NCBI RefSeq assembly: GCF_026914265.1
Contig: NC_069124.1
Location: 52,345,388 to 52,409,387, forward strand
Source: Mya arenaria
Lineage: Eukaryota > Mollusca > Bivalvia > Myida > Myidae
Direction: 5' to 3'
Length of the DNA: 64,000 nt
Both the position numbers and the translations under genes were made by a program. This document shows positions 1 through 11,945 of the stretch, piece by piece (within the stretch, counting starts at the first letter, position 1; the number at the start of each line of letters is the position of its first letter). A model generated the notes under the pieces. It was not told the DNA's origin and did no database searches. It saw only the letters and a program-made list of their open reading frames with translations.

Positions 1-70
1 ATGTTTAACATGTAATATTAAAATGCATTTGAAAATAGTGCCCAGGCTGTTACCTTAACGTGTTTACCAA

Positions 71-1218
71 GGGCGACATTTGCTATTTGTTTTATATATG
101 CTGTATTTAAGCGTTATGCTTCAGTCTGGTTAAATGTTTATTTGCAAGGGCGACATTTGCTATTTGTTTTATATATGCTGTATTTAAGCGTTATGCTTCA
201 GTCTGGTTAAATGTTTGTTTGCAAGGGCGACATTTGCTATTTGTTTTATATATGCTGTATTTAAGCGTTATGCTTCAGTCTGGTTAAATGTTTGTTTGCA
301 AGGGCGACATTTGCTATTTGTTTTATATATGCTGTATTTAAGCGTTATGCCTTAGTCTGGTTAAATGTTTATTTGCAAGGGCGACATTTGCTATTTGTTT
401 TATATATGCTGTATTTAAGCGTTATGCCTCAGTCTGGTTAAATGTTTATTTGCAAGGGCGACATTTGCTATTTGTTTTATATATGCTGTATTTAAGCGTT
501 ATGCCTCAGTCTGGTTAAATGTTTATTTGCAAGGGCGACATTTGCTATTTGTTTTATATAGTATTTAAGCGTTATGCCTCAGTCTGGTTAAATGTTTATT
601 TGCAAGGGCGACATTTGCTATTTGTTTTATATATGCTGTATTTAAGCGTTATGCCTCAGTCTGGTTAAATGTTTATTTGCAAGGGCGACATTTGCTATTT
701 GTTTTATATATGCTGTATTTAAGCGTTATGCTTCAGTCTGGTTAAATGTTTATTTGCAAGGGCGACATTTGCTATTTGTTTTATATATGCTGTATTTAAG
801 CGATATGCCTCAGTCTGGTTAAATGTTTATTTGCAAGGGCGACATTTGCTATTTGTTTTATATATGCTGTATTTAAGCGTTATGCTTCAGTCTGGTTAAA
901 TGTTTGTTTGCAAGGGCGACATTTGCTATTTGTTTTATATATGCTGTATTTAAGCGTTATGCCTCAGTCTTTTTAAATGTTTATTTGCAAGGGCGACATC
1001 TGCTATTTGTTTTATATATGCTGTATTTAAGCGTTATGCTTCAGTCTGGTTAAATGTTTGTTTGCAAGGGCGACATTTGCTATTTGTTTTATATATGCTG
1101 TATTTAAGCGTTATGCCTCAGTCTGGTTAATTGTTTGTTTGCAAGGGCGACATTTGCTATTTGTTTTATATATGCTGTATTTAAGCGTTATGCTTCAGTC
1201 TGGTTAAATGTTTGTTTG
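71..1218. repeat. 77-bp minisatellite, 15 copies
   Basis: The word GGGCGACATTTGCTATTTG recurs every 77 bp from 71 to 1145, giving 15 head-to-tail units. The copy starting at 533 is 73 bp because four bases are missing after TTTTATATA. Variation between units is confined to a few positions (TTTATTTGC or TTTGTTTGC, GCTTCAG or GCCTCAG), so the array is young or well homogenised. The unit holds no convincing ORF. The array ends abruptly at GTTTGGCC. Confidence 0.97.
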
Positions 1219-1739
1219 GCCTTGTGCCATGTCCATTTAAACATGACCTTGGCTAACTACCAGACTACTGGGCTTGGTTATACACAATGACTATGAATTA
1301 ATTTCTCTATACATTTCAAAGCAAACAGGCAACACTTCGGATGGGACAAATTCCATTTCTAGCGTTTCACGTATATGCCATCATGCATTTCCTTAAAATT
1401 CAGTTCAAACCCAATTGATTTAAACAATAAAAATGTATGTTGCGTTTCTTAGGTGCGTTACTCATAAGAAAATTCACTCTCTTTGAAGTATAGCGTCATT
1501 AATTTTTCAAGGATTTCCATGTTGCAACAGGCCTGAAGAGAGCCATGTACTGATCCAGCAATAAATATTTAATTTAATCTCTTGAGATATTTTTTTTTCT
1601 CCCTGTGCGCAAGCATTGGCTGAATTTAAAGTATAGCAACTATTAATTATGTGCATCATTCAGACTACAGCAAACCATCAATTTCGAGGAGCGGTCTCAA
1701 TCTTAAATATACATACGGCATCCTCACGAGTGCGAAACA
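1219..1739. other. Unique AT-rich spacer
   Basis: No ORF, tandem repeat or transposon end is visible in this stretch between the 77-bp array and the long inverted-repeat element. Confidence 0.6.
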
Positions 1740-1766
1740 GTGGCTCCAGCTCTTTTAGGAGCTGTG

Positions 1767-1833
1767 TATAAAAAGGAGCCAATGACACTTCCGAGCTAGA
1801 GCAAACGAACGGATATCATCGTAAAACGTAAGT
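1767..1833 (+). promoter_or_regulatory. Inward TATA box and splice-donor-like site, left arm
   Basis: TATAAAAAGG lies at 1767-1776 and a consensus donor GTAAGT lies 52 bp downstream at 1828-1833. The spacing suits a core promoter, a start site about 30 bp after the TATA box, and a very short first exon. Whether it is active cannot be seen from sequence. Confidence 0.4.
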
Positions 1834-1955
1834 ATGACTCGTTATTCTATCTAATATCACAATTATGAGGGCTTATTTGAGAAATCGGGGAATGCAGTGC
1901 CATATAAATATGTTTAATCTTCACACGTATTTGGATTATTTTGTAAACGTATTGT

Positions 1956-2195
1956 TTATGGAGTTATAAAACCCACTCTCCCATCAAACACATCAATGTT
2001 CACAAACGAAAGTAGAACATTTTCACCAATTTTTAGCTGAATTTCACTCAAGAAGCTTACATTTAAGATAAAGCCAGTATTATCGAGTGCTTTTATTTTG
2101 TCGGGAATAAAAATGACCGCCTGATTACCGGAATAAGCATGTTTATACTCCTTTTCTGGGTTGAGCTGGAGACAAAACCAGGGAGCTGGAGCCAA
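1956..2195 (-). other. Short outward ORF in left arm (unrecognised)
   Basis: An open frame of about 79 codons runs toward the outer end of the arm and includes NQAVIFIPDKIKALDNTGF. The right arm encodes almost the same peptide on the plus strand from about 3800 to the stop at 3986-3988. Differences between arms include several amino-acid changes (S to R, K to N, V to L, V to I). No family is recognised. It could be an exon of a former element protein or a chance frame in duplicated DNA. Confidence 0.25.
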
Positions 2196-2919
2196 AGCGT
2201 GGAGGCTGAGCCAATACGGTGTATGATAATGCCTGTTTTGATGAGAAATATCGGCAAATTCCGAACGCTAAATTCTTTAAAAATAACGATTATTGCATAA
2301 AATGTATGTTTTCGGTCCACTATCGTGGTGTGTTGACAATTTGTTTGCTCTAAAAGCACTAAATTAAGTCTAAAACGTTTAACTCCTCCCAACTTTAGTC
2401 ATTTCTGTTGATTTTATTCAGAACAAACGACTTATATGGACATGATTCCATTACATCGTATGCAATGAACAAAGAGTTTTCAAATATATTTTTCTCTGTT
2501 AGATGCTGAAGATGCTGAACATTTTGTCCAGAACATTTTAATAATATTTCCCGGTTTAAATTAGTTGCCAAAGCATATACTGTAAATGTTAAAGTAGGAA
2601 TATATCGATAATTATTCGATTACCCGATAGGTATTGTGTGTAAATATTCCAGGTAATCCAGTAAATTACTAAAAAAGAAAACACTTTCCAATAGACTGAA
2701 CACTGAAAAAATGGCGTTGAAACAAAAATGAAACTGTCGAGTTTTTTTTGCAGCCCTATTCGAGCTTCATGTAAAACTTTTTCAGTGACATCACTCGTGA
2801 CGTCACACAAGTACATGTTATTGAGGTTATTTTGAACTAACTGTTTCTGTATTTTCGTGACATATATAGCTTTTCAACAAAAAAATTACTCATGGTGTGT
2901 AATTTTATGCAATAATGGT

Positions 2920-3051
2920 TAATACACCTTTATGCGGTTGTTACCATCTGCAAAGGCCCTTCAAATGGTTTACAACCCTCGCGCTACCCGTCGGGCTGTA
3001 AACCATTTTGCGGGCTTTTGCAGATGGTAACGACCTCAAAAAGGTGTAATT
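2920..3051. repeat. Palindromic MITE-like hairpin inside the long element
   Basis: The left arm contains TTACCATCTGCAAAGGCC and the right arm its imperfect complement, GGGCTTTTGCAGATGGTAA. Arms of about 60 bp flank a loop of about 15 bp. The outer ends read TAATACACC and GGTGTAATTA. This looks like a small non-autonomous inverted-repeat element nested in the interior. Confidence 0.7.
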
Positions 3052-3126
3052 ACCCTATATTAATTAATAAAAAAATGTTAATATGTTATCGTAATAATAA
3101 AGCAAACCTGTGTTGTGTTATATTAT

Positions 3127-3182
3127 GACAAAAAAATAAATAAGTTGTAAAAACGGTTTATCTGTGAGAGTGCAGCTTTAAT
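3127..3182 (-). mobile_element. Fragment of TTAA foldback family
   Basis: The sequence ends in CTGTGAGAGTGCAGCTTTAA, identical in layout to the right end of the full-length copies at 12409, 32154, 36526 and 42829. Only this end is present. Confidence 0.75.
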
Positions 3183-3713
3183 ATCGTGTGCTTACTTATG
3201 CTGTATAGACACCTTGCAGGTCCAGGAAACAATGAATTATTGTAAGAAATCACACTAGTCTAGTTTTCTCTTAATCTAAGCCAAGCTCGCGTTTAATGTC
3301 GGTAAAAAGGGTACCTCATTTTTTATATATATGAATTATAAATCAAATGTACAGAAAAATAAGAAAATTAACACACGTATTCATTGATGTAATTTAGCAC
3401 ATAGTTTACCAGTTTTTCGTCTATCTAATCTTTGTTAGATGACACACTTTTCTTTCATCCACTACCATTCATTTATTTTGGAATCTGATTGGAGTTAGAA
3501 GACTGTTCAAGAAACAGTGACCATATAATGATACAGATGTTGTGAAAGGATTGTTTAGCTTCATCGACATTTCTGAGATTGCAACGCCCATTATCAGATG
3601 AATTGCATTAAATAATCATAAATTATTATATATTTTAAAAAAATACAACACTATCTTAATACTAGTTATAAATAAAAAAAAACTGCAACTATTCCAAATA
3701 TGACTAGTTGAAT

Positions 3714-4204
3714 GCATTATTATACAGCGTATTGGCTCAGCCTCAACGCTTTGGCTCCAGCTCCCTGGTTTTGGCTCCAGCTCAACCCGGAAAAGGAGTA
3801 AATATGCTTATTCCGGTAATCAGGCGGTCATTTTTATTCCCGACAAAATAAAAGCACTCGATAATACTGGCTTTATCTTAAATGTAAGCTTCTTGCGTGA
3901 AATTCAGCTGAACATTGGTGAAAATGTTCTACTTTCGTTTGTAAACATTGATTTGTTTGATGGGAGAATCGGTTTTATAACTCTATAAACAATATGTTTA
4001 CAAAATAATCCAAATACGTGTGAAGATTAAACATATTTATATGGCACTGCATTCCCCGATTTCTCAAATAAGCCCTCATAATTGTGATATTAGATAGAAT
4101 AACGAGTCATACTTACGTTTTACGATGATATCCGTTCGTTTGCTCTAGCTCGTAAGTGTCATTGGCTCCTTTTTATACACAGCTCCTAAAAGAGCTGGAG
4201 CCAC
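3714..4204 (-). repeat. Right arm of long inverted repeat
   Basis: This is the reverse complement of 1740-2232, with the same internal order of sites: TATA-like box, splice-donor-like GTAAGT, then the short ORF in the opposite direction. Here the ORF frame is interrupted by a 2-bp deletion next to GGAGTAAATATG. Confidence 0.85.
4111..4177 (-). promoter_or_regulatory. Inward TATA box and splice-donor-like site, right arm
   Basis: The mirror copy of the left-arm site: TATAAAAAGG reads on the minus strand at 4177-4168 and GTAAGT at 4116-4111. Both elements are intact, so the two promoters would fire toward each other across the element. Confidence 0.4.
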
Positions 4205-4682
4205 CGTTTTGCAGCCGTGAACCTGGACCACTTCCCGTACTTAGTACTTAGTTATAACGTGCCTTGTTCCTGTAGTTTCATTGATTTTAAGACTGATTAT
4301 TAGCCGTAATAGATAGTGCGAAACTGCTAACACCCGAAAAATAAGTAAGATATTCAATTATCTGGTAGGACCATAGCATTAATATTAAAGGTAATATGTC
4401 TTATAATCAACTGATCTTACTTTTTTCGATTCTCGAACGGCCAAAACAACCTTATAATCTTGAACACGGCATCTTTGAACCGGTCTCGTGCCTGGAAAGC
4501 AGAACAACCTATAAGTGTATCAAAAACATGCTTAATCAAATTACAGTCGCGATATGTAGAAGTCTACTAATATAACTTACATAGAAACGTTCATGGTCTT
4601 CTCATAATGAAAGATTGTCAGACATCATTTACATGATACATCGGACTCTCTTGTAAGCTATGTCATGTTATGTAAGAAAAAG
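4205..4682. other. Unique spacer
   Basis: No coding or repeat structure is visible in this stretch. Confidence 0.55.
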
Positions 4683-4862
4683 TATAGTCGAACCCCGTTG
4701 GCTCGAATTCGCTTTGCTCGAATTTCTCTTTGGCTTGAATCGGATGTAATGGGCCGCTTTCTTTATACTAAAGGTAAGCATTCCCGCTTGGCTCGAATTT
4801 TCTGTAGCTCGAGGTATTTTCGCCGGTTCCTCGGAGTTCGAGCCAACGGGGTTAGACTTTAT
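4683..4862. mobile_element. TA-flanked palindromic MITE, copy 1
   Basis: The element starts TAGTCGAACCCCGTTGGCTC and ends with its complement, GAGCCAACGGGGTTAGAC, with TA at each edge. The ~180-bp body repeats GCTCGAA motifs on both strands. TA flanks and short inverted ends are typical of Tc1/mariner-type non-autonomous elements, so that class is inferred. Its apparent 100-codon ORF is not credible as a gene. Confidence 0.8.
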
Positions 4863-5770
4863 ACAATAATTTATACAAGGCTGGTGGCCCTTTATATCAT
4901 ACTTACTGTCCAGTGTTTACGTTTCTTTTTTATAATTTCGTTGTGGTCTATATACTTGTATTTCTGAAAGAAAAAAGGCATCAGTATCAAACTATGTATA
5001 GTGTTTATACCTGATGATCAAAGAACAAATTTACATTTTATATTAAGCACATTAGCTAATATCGCACTCGAGTCGCCTCTTCAAATATTTGGATAGCACT
5101 TTTGAGATGAAATGATCGTCTTTAATACATTTTATGACTTGCGTTTGGGTTTATCTAGTACGAGTTCGCAGGCGTGTCTTTTGCGTGGTGAAACGTTATT
5201 TATAAATGAAATAAACAGTTTAATACGAGTCAATATAGCACACATAAGTCCATTCTGAGCCGAAATTTAAAAAAAAGGTAAATCTATTTTAACTTTTTTC
5301 AAAGTTGAAATACCTAAAGACCTATAAATATTGAAAAAAAACCTAGGTAAACAACCTTTTGACAAAATACCTGCCTTTACCAATTAATGTATGTACATAC
5401 AGATTTCGTTCCATTAACTTATCACGGCCTATTTGCATTTAGACTATTTATTATCCAGTTAACACGTTTGAATTTCCGACGTTGACAGGTAAAAAGCAGG
5501 GTGTCTGCTGTAAATAAAAAGCCATTTGATTAATCTGAAATTGATTTGATTCAGGTCCTACACCTTGGTGATATGGGCGACATAGGTGAGCAATAAAACA
5601 TATTGGAATTTAATTGTATTCTAATTGCACATTTATTAACAATACTAGTATATTCTAAATTGTAGAACTAGGCAACTCGTAAATAAAGATAGACTCCTTC
5701 AATTTTTTCTTGACACTGTAAATACAACCAATTATATAAGACAAGAAACCTTAATAAATTTAAAAACTAG
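4863..5770. other. AT-rich spacer
   Basis: About 0.9 kb without a supported gene or repeat. Only short AT-rich runs are seen. Confidence 0.55.
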
Positions 5771-7720
5771 ACACATGTTACTAAATGTATCCGTATGGAA
5801 AAGAATCCATGATATTTTACAGAATTTGCGCTGTATTGAAAACAATCTAAGACACATTACAGGTCTACGCCAAATAGAAAACAACCCAAGACATATAACA
5901 GGTTCTACGCCATATAGAAAACAATCCAAGACATTTTACAGGGTCTACGCCATATAGAAAACAACCCAAGACATATTACAGGGTCTACGCCAAATAGAAA
6001 ACAATCCAAGAAATATAACAGGGTCTATGCCATATAGAAAACAACCCAAGACATATTACAGGGTCTACGCCATAGAAAACAATCCAAGACATATAACAGG
6101 GTCTACGTCATATACAAAACAATCCAAGACATATAACAGGGTCTACGCCATATAGAAAACAACTCAAAACATATTACAGGGTCTACGCTATATGGAAACA
6201 ATCCAAGAAATATAACAGGGTCTACGCCATATAGAAAACAACCCAAGACATATTACAGGGTCTACGCCATAGAAAACAATCCAAGACATATAAAAGAGTC
6301 TACGCAATATAGAAAACAATCCAAGACATATTACAGGGTCTACGTCATATACAAAACAATCCAAGACATATTACAGGGTCTACGCCAAATAGAAAACAAC
6401 TCAAAACATATTACAGGGTCTACGCTATATGGAAACAATCCAAGACATATTACAGGGTCTACGCTATATGGAAACAATCCAAGACATATAACAGGGTCTT
6501 CGCCATATAGAAAACAACACAAGACATATTACAGGGTCTACGCCATATGAAAACGATGCTAGACACTTAACACGGTCTACACAGTATGGAAGGCAATCCA
6601 TGACATTTAACAGGAGGTACGTATACGCCGTATGGAAAACAATCCAAGGCATATTATAGGAGGTACGCCGTATGGAAAACAATCCAGGACATATTACAGG
6701 AGGTACAGAAAGAACGTGATATGGAAAACAGCCCAACGCATTTTACAGGAGGTACGTCGTATGGAAAACAGTCAAAGACATATTACAGAAGGTACGTGGT
6801 ATGGAAAACAGCCCAAGACATATTACAGGAGGTACATCGTATGGAAAACTGTCAAAGACATATTACAGAAGGTACGTGGTATGGAAAACAGCCCAAGACA
6901 TATTACAGGAGGTACTTCGTATGGAAAACAGTCAAAGACACATCACAAAAGGTACGTGGTATGGAAAACAGCCCAAGACATATTACAGAAGGTACGTGGT
7001 ATGAAAAGCAGCCCAAGACATATTACAGAAGGCACGTGGTATGGAAAACAGCCAAAGACATATTACAGAAGGTACATCGTATGGAAAACAGCCAAAGACA
7101 TATTACAGAAGGTACGTGGTATGGAAAACAGCCCAAGACATATTACAAAAGGTACGTGGTATGGAAAACAGCCCAAGACATATTACAGAAGGTACGTGGT
7201 ATGGAAAACAGCCAAAGACATATTACAGAAGGTACGTGGTATGGAAAACAGCCCATATGGAAAACAGTCAAAGACATATTACCTGATGTACGTCGTATGG
7301 AAAACAGTCCACGATACATAATAGGAGGTACGTCGTACGGCAAACAAAACAAGACATATTACAGGAGGTACGTCGTATGGAAACAAAACAAGACATATTA
7401 CAGGAGGTACGTCGTATTGAAACAAAACAAGACATATTACAGGAGTTACGTCGTATGGAAACAAAACAAGACATATTACACGAGGTGCGTCGTATGGAAA
7501 CAATTCAAAACGACAACCAAAGCATATAGCAGGATCTTCGCCACATGGAAATCAATCCAAAATAATTTACAGGCATTATGCCATATCGAAAAGTAGTCAT
7601 GACATGTAAAAGGATCAACGTCATGATATAAAAGTCCATGACATGATACAGGATATATTTGTCATATAGAAAAGAAGCCATGACATGGTTTGGAATCCAT
7701 GTAATATGTAAAAAGTATCC
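5771..7720. repeat. 40-bp minisatellite, about 48 copies in two subfamilies
   Basis: The unit is 40 bp, for example GGTCTACGCCATATAGAAAA plus a half ending in AAGACATATTACAG. From about 5840 to 6600 units use GTCTACGCCATATAG. From about 6610 to 7500 they use GGTACGTGGTATGGAAAACA or GGTACGTCGTATGG. The edges (5771-5840 and 7500-7720) are degraded. Because 40 is not a multiple of 3, a stop-free unit opens all frames in turn. This explains ORFs of up to 291 codons here, which are not taken as genes. Confidence 0.95.
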
Positions 7721-7994
7721 AAGATGAAAACGTGAAGACAGCTTGTTAATCGATTACAAGGTCGTGCTGATCTAAGTCCAACATTTATTGAATTAAAATA
7801 AAATATGCTTTTTTTTACTACCATCTACAGTCCTATACATGAGCGAATGATACATTACTTACAAGTTCTTATCAAAATGCGGTTTTCAAGAAACCGAGGA
7901 ATGGAGTGTTTAAAATAACAAGAAAAGTTGTAGAGAGTAAACAAATCGGTTTAGGAATTTGCTATTTTCATGATCGATTATTATTATAATGAAT

Positions 7995-9400
7995 ATTATC
8001 TATCAAGATCGGACCGCATGCCTTATGACATGCGTATTGTCATAAGACATATTGAATCAAACTGAAAGATATTCGATCAGTTTTTTTTAGTTTTTTCAAA
8101 ACTTGTAATAACACTGGATGACCACGTTTCAAGACATGCTAAGCAAATATTTGCTCTATAATTGAATGACACTCAAGAATTGAGCAATTTTCTAAACATC
8201 AATATGAGGCACTCGCAAATAATTTGTATAAGATATATTGATAATCAGGGCACGGGTCTAACCATGCCCTACGCAAACAAATACGTTTCTCCAAATTCCT
8301 GTCTATGTCAATGGGAAGAATCAGCCTTTCGGTAAATATTTGATTGTGTATATTTAAATATATTTGCATTTATTGTTAATGAGTTATGCAGATGGTGTAT
8401 AGACAACGCTTGGTGTTTTGTGGAGTCTGTATGTAAGAAATGAAAGAGTTGTAGGAGAAGTTTTATTATATATTAACAAAACATTATTACGATGCATTGA
8501 TTTTCTTCAAATACTTTCGTTTGTTAAATTGGCAAAGTTAATCTGTATTAAAAAGTTTTAATCATGTACTTTATTCCGTTGAATGATGTTGATTATTAAA
8601 GTTAAATTGAGCGAATATGTCAGAGTAACTGATCCGAACAGTTATTATATGCATGACAATATTTTAGTTATAGACTATGGTCCTGTCTCCTCAAAGAACA
8701 TATCATACAATTACAGTCAAACCCCGTTGGCTCGAATTCCCAGGGACCGGGGAAAATAACTCGAGCCATGGACATCTCGAGCCAGGCGTGAATACTTACA
8801 TTCAGTATAAAGAAATCGGTCCTTTACATCAAGTTCGACCAAACGACGAGTTCGAACCAAGCGAGTTCGAGCCAATGGGGTTCGATTTTACACTCATCGC
8901 TTTTCCAACTCTTTCGTTCGATACAATAGTGATAAACAAATTGAGAACAAAATGAGATTATAATTATATTGCATGTCAATAAAACATTAAGTTGTAAGTA
9001 GGCTTCCAACTGGATGAGATGCACTAACTTTAATTCCATAATTTATTCGATCACACGTTTTGCCGTAGGCTCGCTATTAAAGACAGTACAAAAAACGCGG
9101 CAAAACTAAAACATTAAATATATTTACTTAAAAGCTCGTGATAGACAGAAAATACACGTTTAAATGTGTTAGTCTTAACGTTACCACTTAATTAGAGCAA
9201 TCAGACCGAGATGTTTTATTGTTGTAATCATAAAATCGCCGTAAGATGTAACAGCAGCGATTACTTTCATGGCCAAATCCTTATTATGCATTAAGAAGCG
9301 ACTACATCACACGAATTTTTGAGGAATGAGAAGTTTGTCAACAAAGACTAGCCATTTCTTGTCTGTTTCCTTAGTGCAACATTAATATTTTTTGCAGTGT
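7995..9400. repeat. Diverged ~1.3-kb duplication, copy 1
   Basis: This segment aligns in order with 10310-11632. Shared anchors include GTCATAAGACAT, AAGCAAATATTTGCT, TATGAGGCACTCGCAAA, TATAGACAACG, ACTTTATTCCGTTGAATGA, CATGACAATATTTTAG and TTATGCATT. Divergence is high, with many small indels. A TA-flanked MITE interrupts this copy at 8712-8890. No coding frame is conserved between copies. Confidence 0.85.
8712..8890. mobile_element. TA-flanked palindromic MITE, copy 2
   Basis: The left end reads TACAGTCAAACCCCGTTGGC and the right end GAGCCAATGGGGTTCGATTT. The insertion splits the word CATACAATTA, which is uninterrupted at 11017-11026 in the paralogous segment, so this is a clean insertion relative to that copy. 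Confidence 0.85.
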
Positions 9401-9715
9401 AAACAATAAATATGAACAAACAATCCCACTGAGCGCCGCTTGGTCATAAAACGATTGTTAAAAGTTGAATGCAGGTGCATTAAGCAGAAATGCATTGATT
9501 ATTTATGGTTGCTTAACGTTTTCAGGAATGTGAAGACAAACATTACGGCCTTATGGACTGAGGACGATCCTTTTAAGACTGTTGACCGTGATATTCATCT
9601 TTGATATACTGACCTCCTCCAAAATAGTGGGGTTTTTCCTGTTCAATGGCAATCACTCGGGTTTCATGGACCAAACCGATCTCTACATATAGTAAAATCT
9701 GGCCTGCAAACCTAT
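9401..9715. other. Spacer, nothing supported
   Basis: A unique stretch of moderate GC content between the duplication and a microsatellite. No ORF or repeat was recognised. Confidence 0.5.
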
Positions 9716-9955
9716 CGACAGAACTGACAGAACTGACTGACTGACTGACCGACCTACCGACTGACAGACTGGTTAACTGAATGAATGACTGACTGACTAA
9801 CGAACAGACAGACTAACAAACAGACAGACTGACAAACAGACTAACTGACTGACCGACTGACAGACCTACCGACCGACTAACCGACCGACCGACTGATTGA
9901 CTGATTGACTGACTGACTGACCGACAAACAGACAAACAGAAAAAAACACAGACAT
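9716..9955. repeat. GACT/GACC tetranucleotide microsatellite
   Basis: An interrupted array of GACT, GACC and GACA units covers about 240 bp. The minus-strand frame across it (SVSQSVNQSVGRLVGR) is low-complexity translation and not a gene. Confidence 0.95.
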
Positions 9956-10309
9956 ACCATTCGACTTACTGATGAACCGATATTTACAAACATATATATT
10001 GAAACGTGTGGCGTGTGGCTGAAATGCAGGTAAAATATTGTGTTGTTCAATACCTACAATCAAATACAACTGGGATTTATCTGGAACCTCAAATTAGGTC
10101 TTTTGTAAAATACTAGCTAGAGCAACAAAAGCCTCTAGTACCTATGGATCGGTATAGACTTAAAATAATAATAATAAACGAGTTATGGAGACATTCAAGT
10201 ACCAGAAAGAAAGTGTTGACATTTCAGTCGGATTAAACAAAAATATTCAAAATTGAGTTGGCTTTAAGCCGCTCATATTTATTATTTACTAATTAAAAGT
10301 CCCAAAAAT
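9956..10309. other. AT-rich spacer
   Basis: No supported feature is visible. Confidence 0.5.
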
Positions 10310-11632
10310 ATCCTAGATGTGTTTTTATGCACACCAAGACGTTTGACAAACACATTGTCATAAGACATGTTTAGTCAAACAGTGATTTCGATTAGGTTTT
10401 TTTTCAAAACTTGTCATACGACTGCATTTCCACCTTTCAAATAATGCTCAAGCAAATATTTGCTGTTTGATCGAGAGAAACCTCAGAATAGATTAGTTTT
10501 TGAAATCAAATATGAGGCACTCGCAAACAATTTGTATAAGACATACGGATCATCAGGTCACGGCTAAGACCTTGCCCAAACCCAGCATATGGTTTCTCCA
10601 AACTCCTGCCTAAGCCAAAAGAGGTATCAATCTTTTGGTAAATATTTGACTGTGCATATTTGAATATATTTACTTTTTTCGCTAATGATAAATGCAGACG
10701 GTATATAGACAACGTCTAAGTTTGTTGTAGGGAGTATGTAAGACATGAAATATCTATAGGACAAGTTCCATATCATGTTGATCATAACTTAACAAAATAT
10801 TGTTTCAATTAAATCACGCTGTATTGAATTTATTTATAAGAGTATTTCCCTTTGTTTGATTTAGTTTAGTAAAATTAATCCGTTTTAAAAATGTTACATC
10901 ATATACTTTATTCCGTTGAATGAAATTGATAATTAAAGTTAAACTGAGTGTGTTTATGTTAACATTTTGATCCGAACTATTTTCATGACAATATTTTAGT
11001 AGATAGACTAAAGTGTACCATACAATTACGTCTTAACGCTTTCGGGCAACTTTTATTCGTGAAAAAATATGATAAAAAAGGAAACAAATTATTTCATTGC
11101 TTTTTATTAGACAAAATGTATTCGAACTAGGTTCGTAAAATTTTAAATTGTAAGGAAGTTGCCAACTATAGCTTTAACGTCCTGAATTCATCCATCATAC
11201 AAATGGTCTGTTCTACGCTCGTTCTATTTTGTAATAGTTAGATGACATGAAGTAATATTTTAAGGATTAAGATTGGGCGGAGTGAGCCTAGCGAACGAGC
11301 ACTTCTTAATCATTTAAATATTACTTCATGTCATCTAACTGTTTTAGAAGGGGACCTCATTGGCTGACACATAGTAAACGCAAAATCTGAAGCAGGGAAA
11401 TGTGTTTCGGAGAACTATTCTTGTTTTGGTCATAAAATTGTCGTAACCATGCAACTACCTCAATTATTTTTTATGGCCGAATAACCGATTCATTAATTAT
11501 GCATTGAGATGTGACTACATAACAACATTACAACATTCGAGGGTTGAGATGCTTGTCAATATATAGTGTTTCTTGCCTGCCACATTCATATTTTGTGGTA
11601 ATGAGTTAATGAAACGTTGCAACATTGTTGTT
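10310..11632. repeat. Diverged ~1.3-kb duplication, copy 2
   Basis: This is the paralogue of 7995-9400 in the same orientation, separated from it by about 0.9 kb. It lacks the MITE found in copy 1 but has gained its own palindromic insertion at 11236-11340. Confidence 0.85.
11236..11340. mobile_element. 105-bp palindromic MITE
   Basis: AGTTAGATGACATGAAGTAA at the left pairs with TTACTTCATGTCATCTAACT at the right. The centre is GC-richer (GGGCGGAGTGAGCC with GCGAACGAGCACTTC). It is absent from the corresponding part of the paralogous segment, consistent with an insertion. Confidence 0.8.
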
Positions 11633-11784
11633 GATATCAAGTAACTTTCAAAAGTGGTTCGTTAAAACCAAAAAGGAGTTGTGTTTTTTTAGCTTTGTTT
11701 AATCTGCATGATTCCATACAGAACTTTTTCTTTTAAATGCCATTTAAAATCTATAAGATAAGATTGGAACACGTGAACGTGATG

Positions 11785-11945
11785 TGGAAGGTTTTGTCCA
11801 TCATTTAAAAATTATGTGAAATGTTTTGTACACCACGTCAAAATAATATAGGTTTTGTCCACCACGTTAAAAATGATATGGGAGGTTTTGTGAATTGGCT
11901 GTTTAGCCACCTAGTCCAAAATTATGCGGGAGGTTTTGTTCATGG
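11785..11945. repeat. Short ~33-bp degenerate tandem repeat
   Basis: The word GGTTTTGTCCACCACGTTAA and variants recur about five times, spaced roughly 30-48 bp apart, with AAATTATG or AATGATATGG between them. Confidence 0.65.

Larger units (their letters stand above)
1740..2232 (+). repeat. Left arm of long inverted repeat
   Basis: This arm pairs with 3714-4204. The two arms differ by scattered substitutions and a few short indels, for example a 2-bp difference near the GGAGTA motif, so they have begun to diverge. The arm contains an inward-facing promoter-like sequence and an outward-facing short ORF. Confidence 0.85.
1740..4204. mobile_element. 2.5-kb element with ~490-bp terminal inverted repeats
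   Basis: The segment 1740-2232 is the near-exact reverse complement of 3714-4204. The outer ends start GTGGCTCCAGCTCTTTTAGG and the inner ends are marked by GCATTAT. Weak similarity continues about 15 bp beyond both outer ends, so the true tips may lie slightly further out. No target-site duplication is clear. The 1.5-kb interior (2233-3713) has no transposase-like ORF and itself carries a palindrome and a fragment of the TTAA family. This fits a non-autonomous foldback transposon or an inverted duplication. The superfamily cannot be named. Confidence 0.75.

Noticed and set aside
5771..7720. Overlapping ORFs of 229 and 291 codons
   Set aside because: They are translations of the 40-bp tandem repeat in successive frames.
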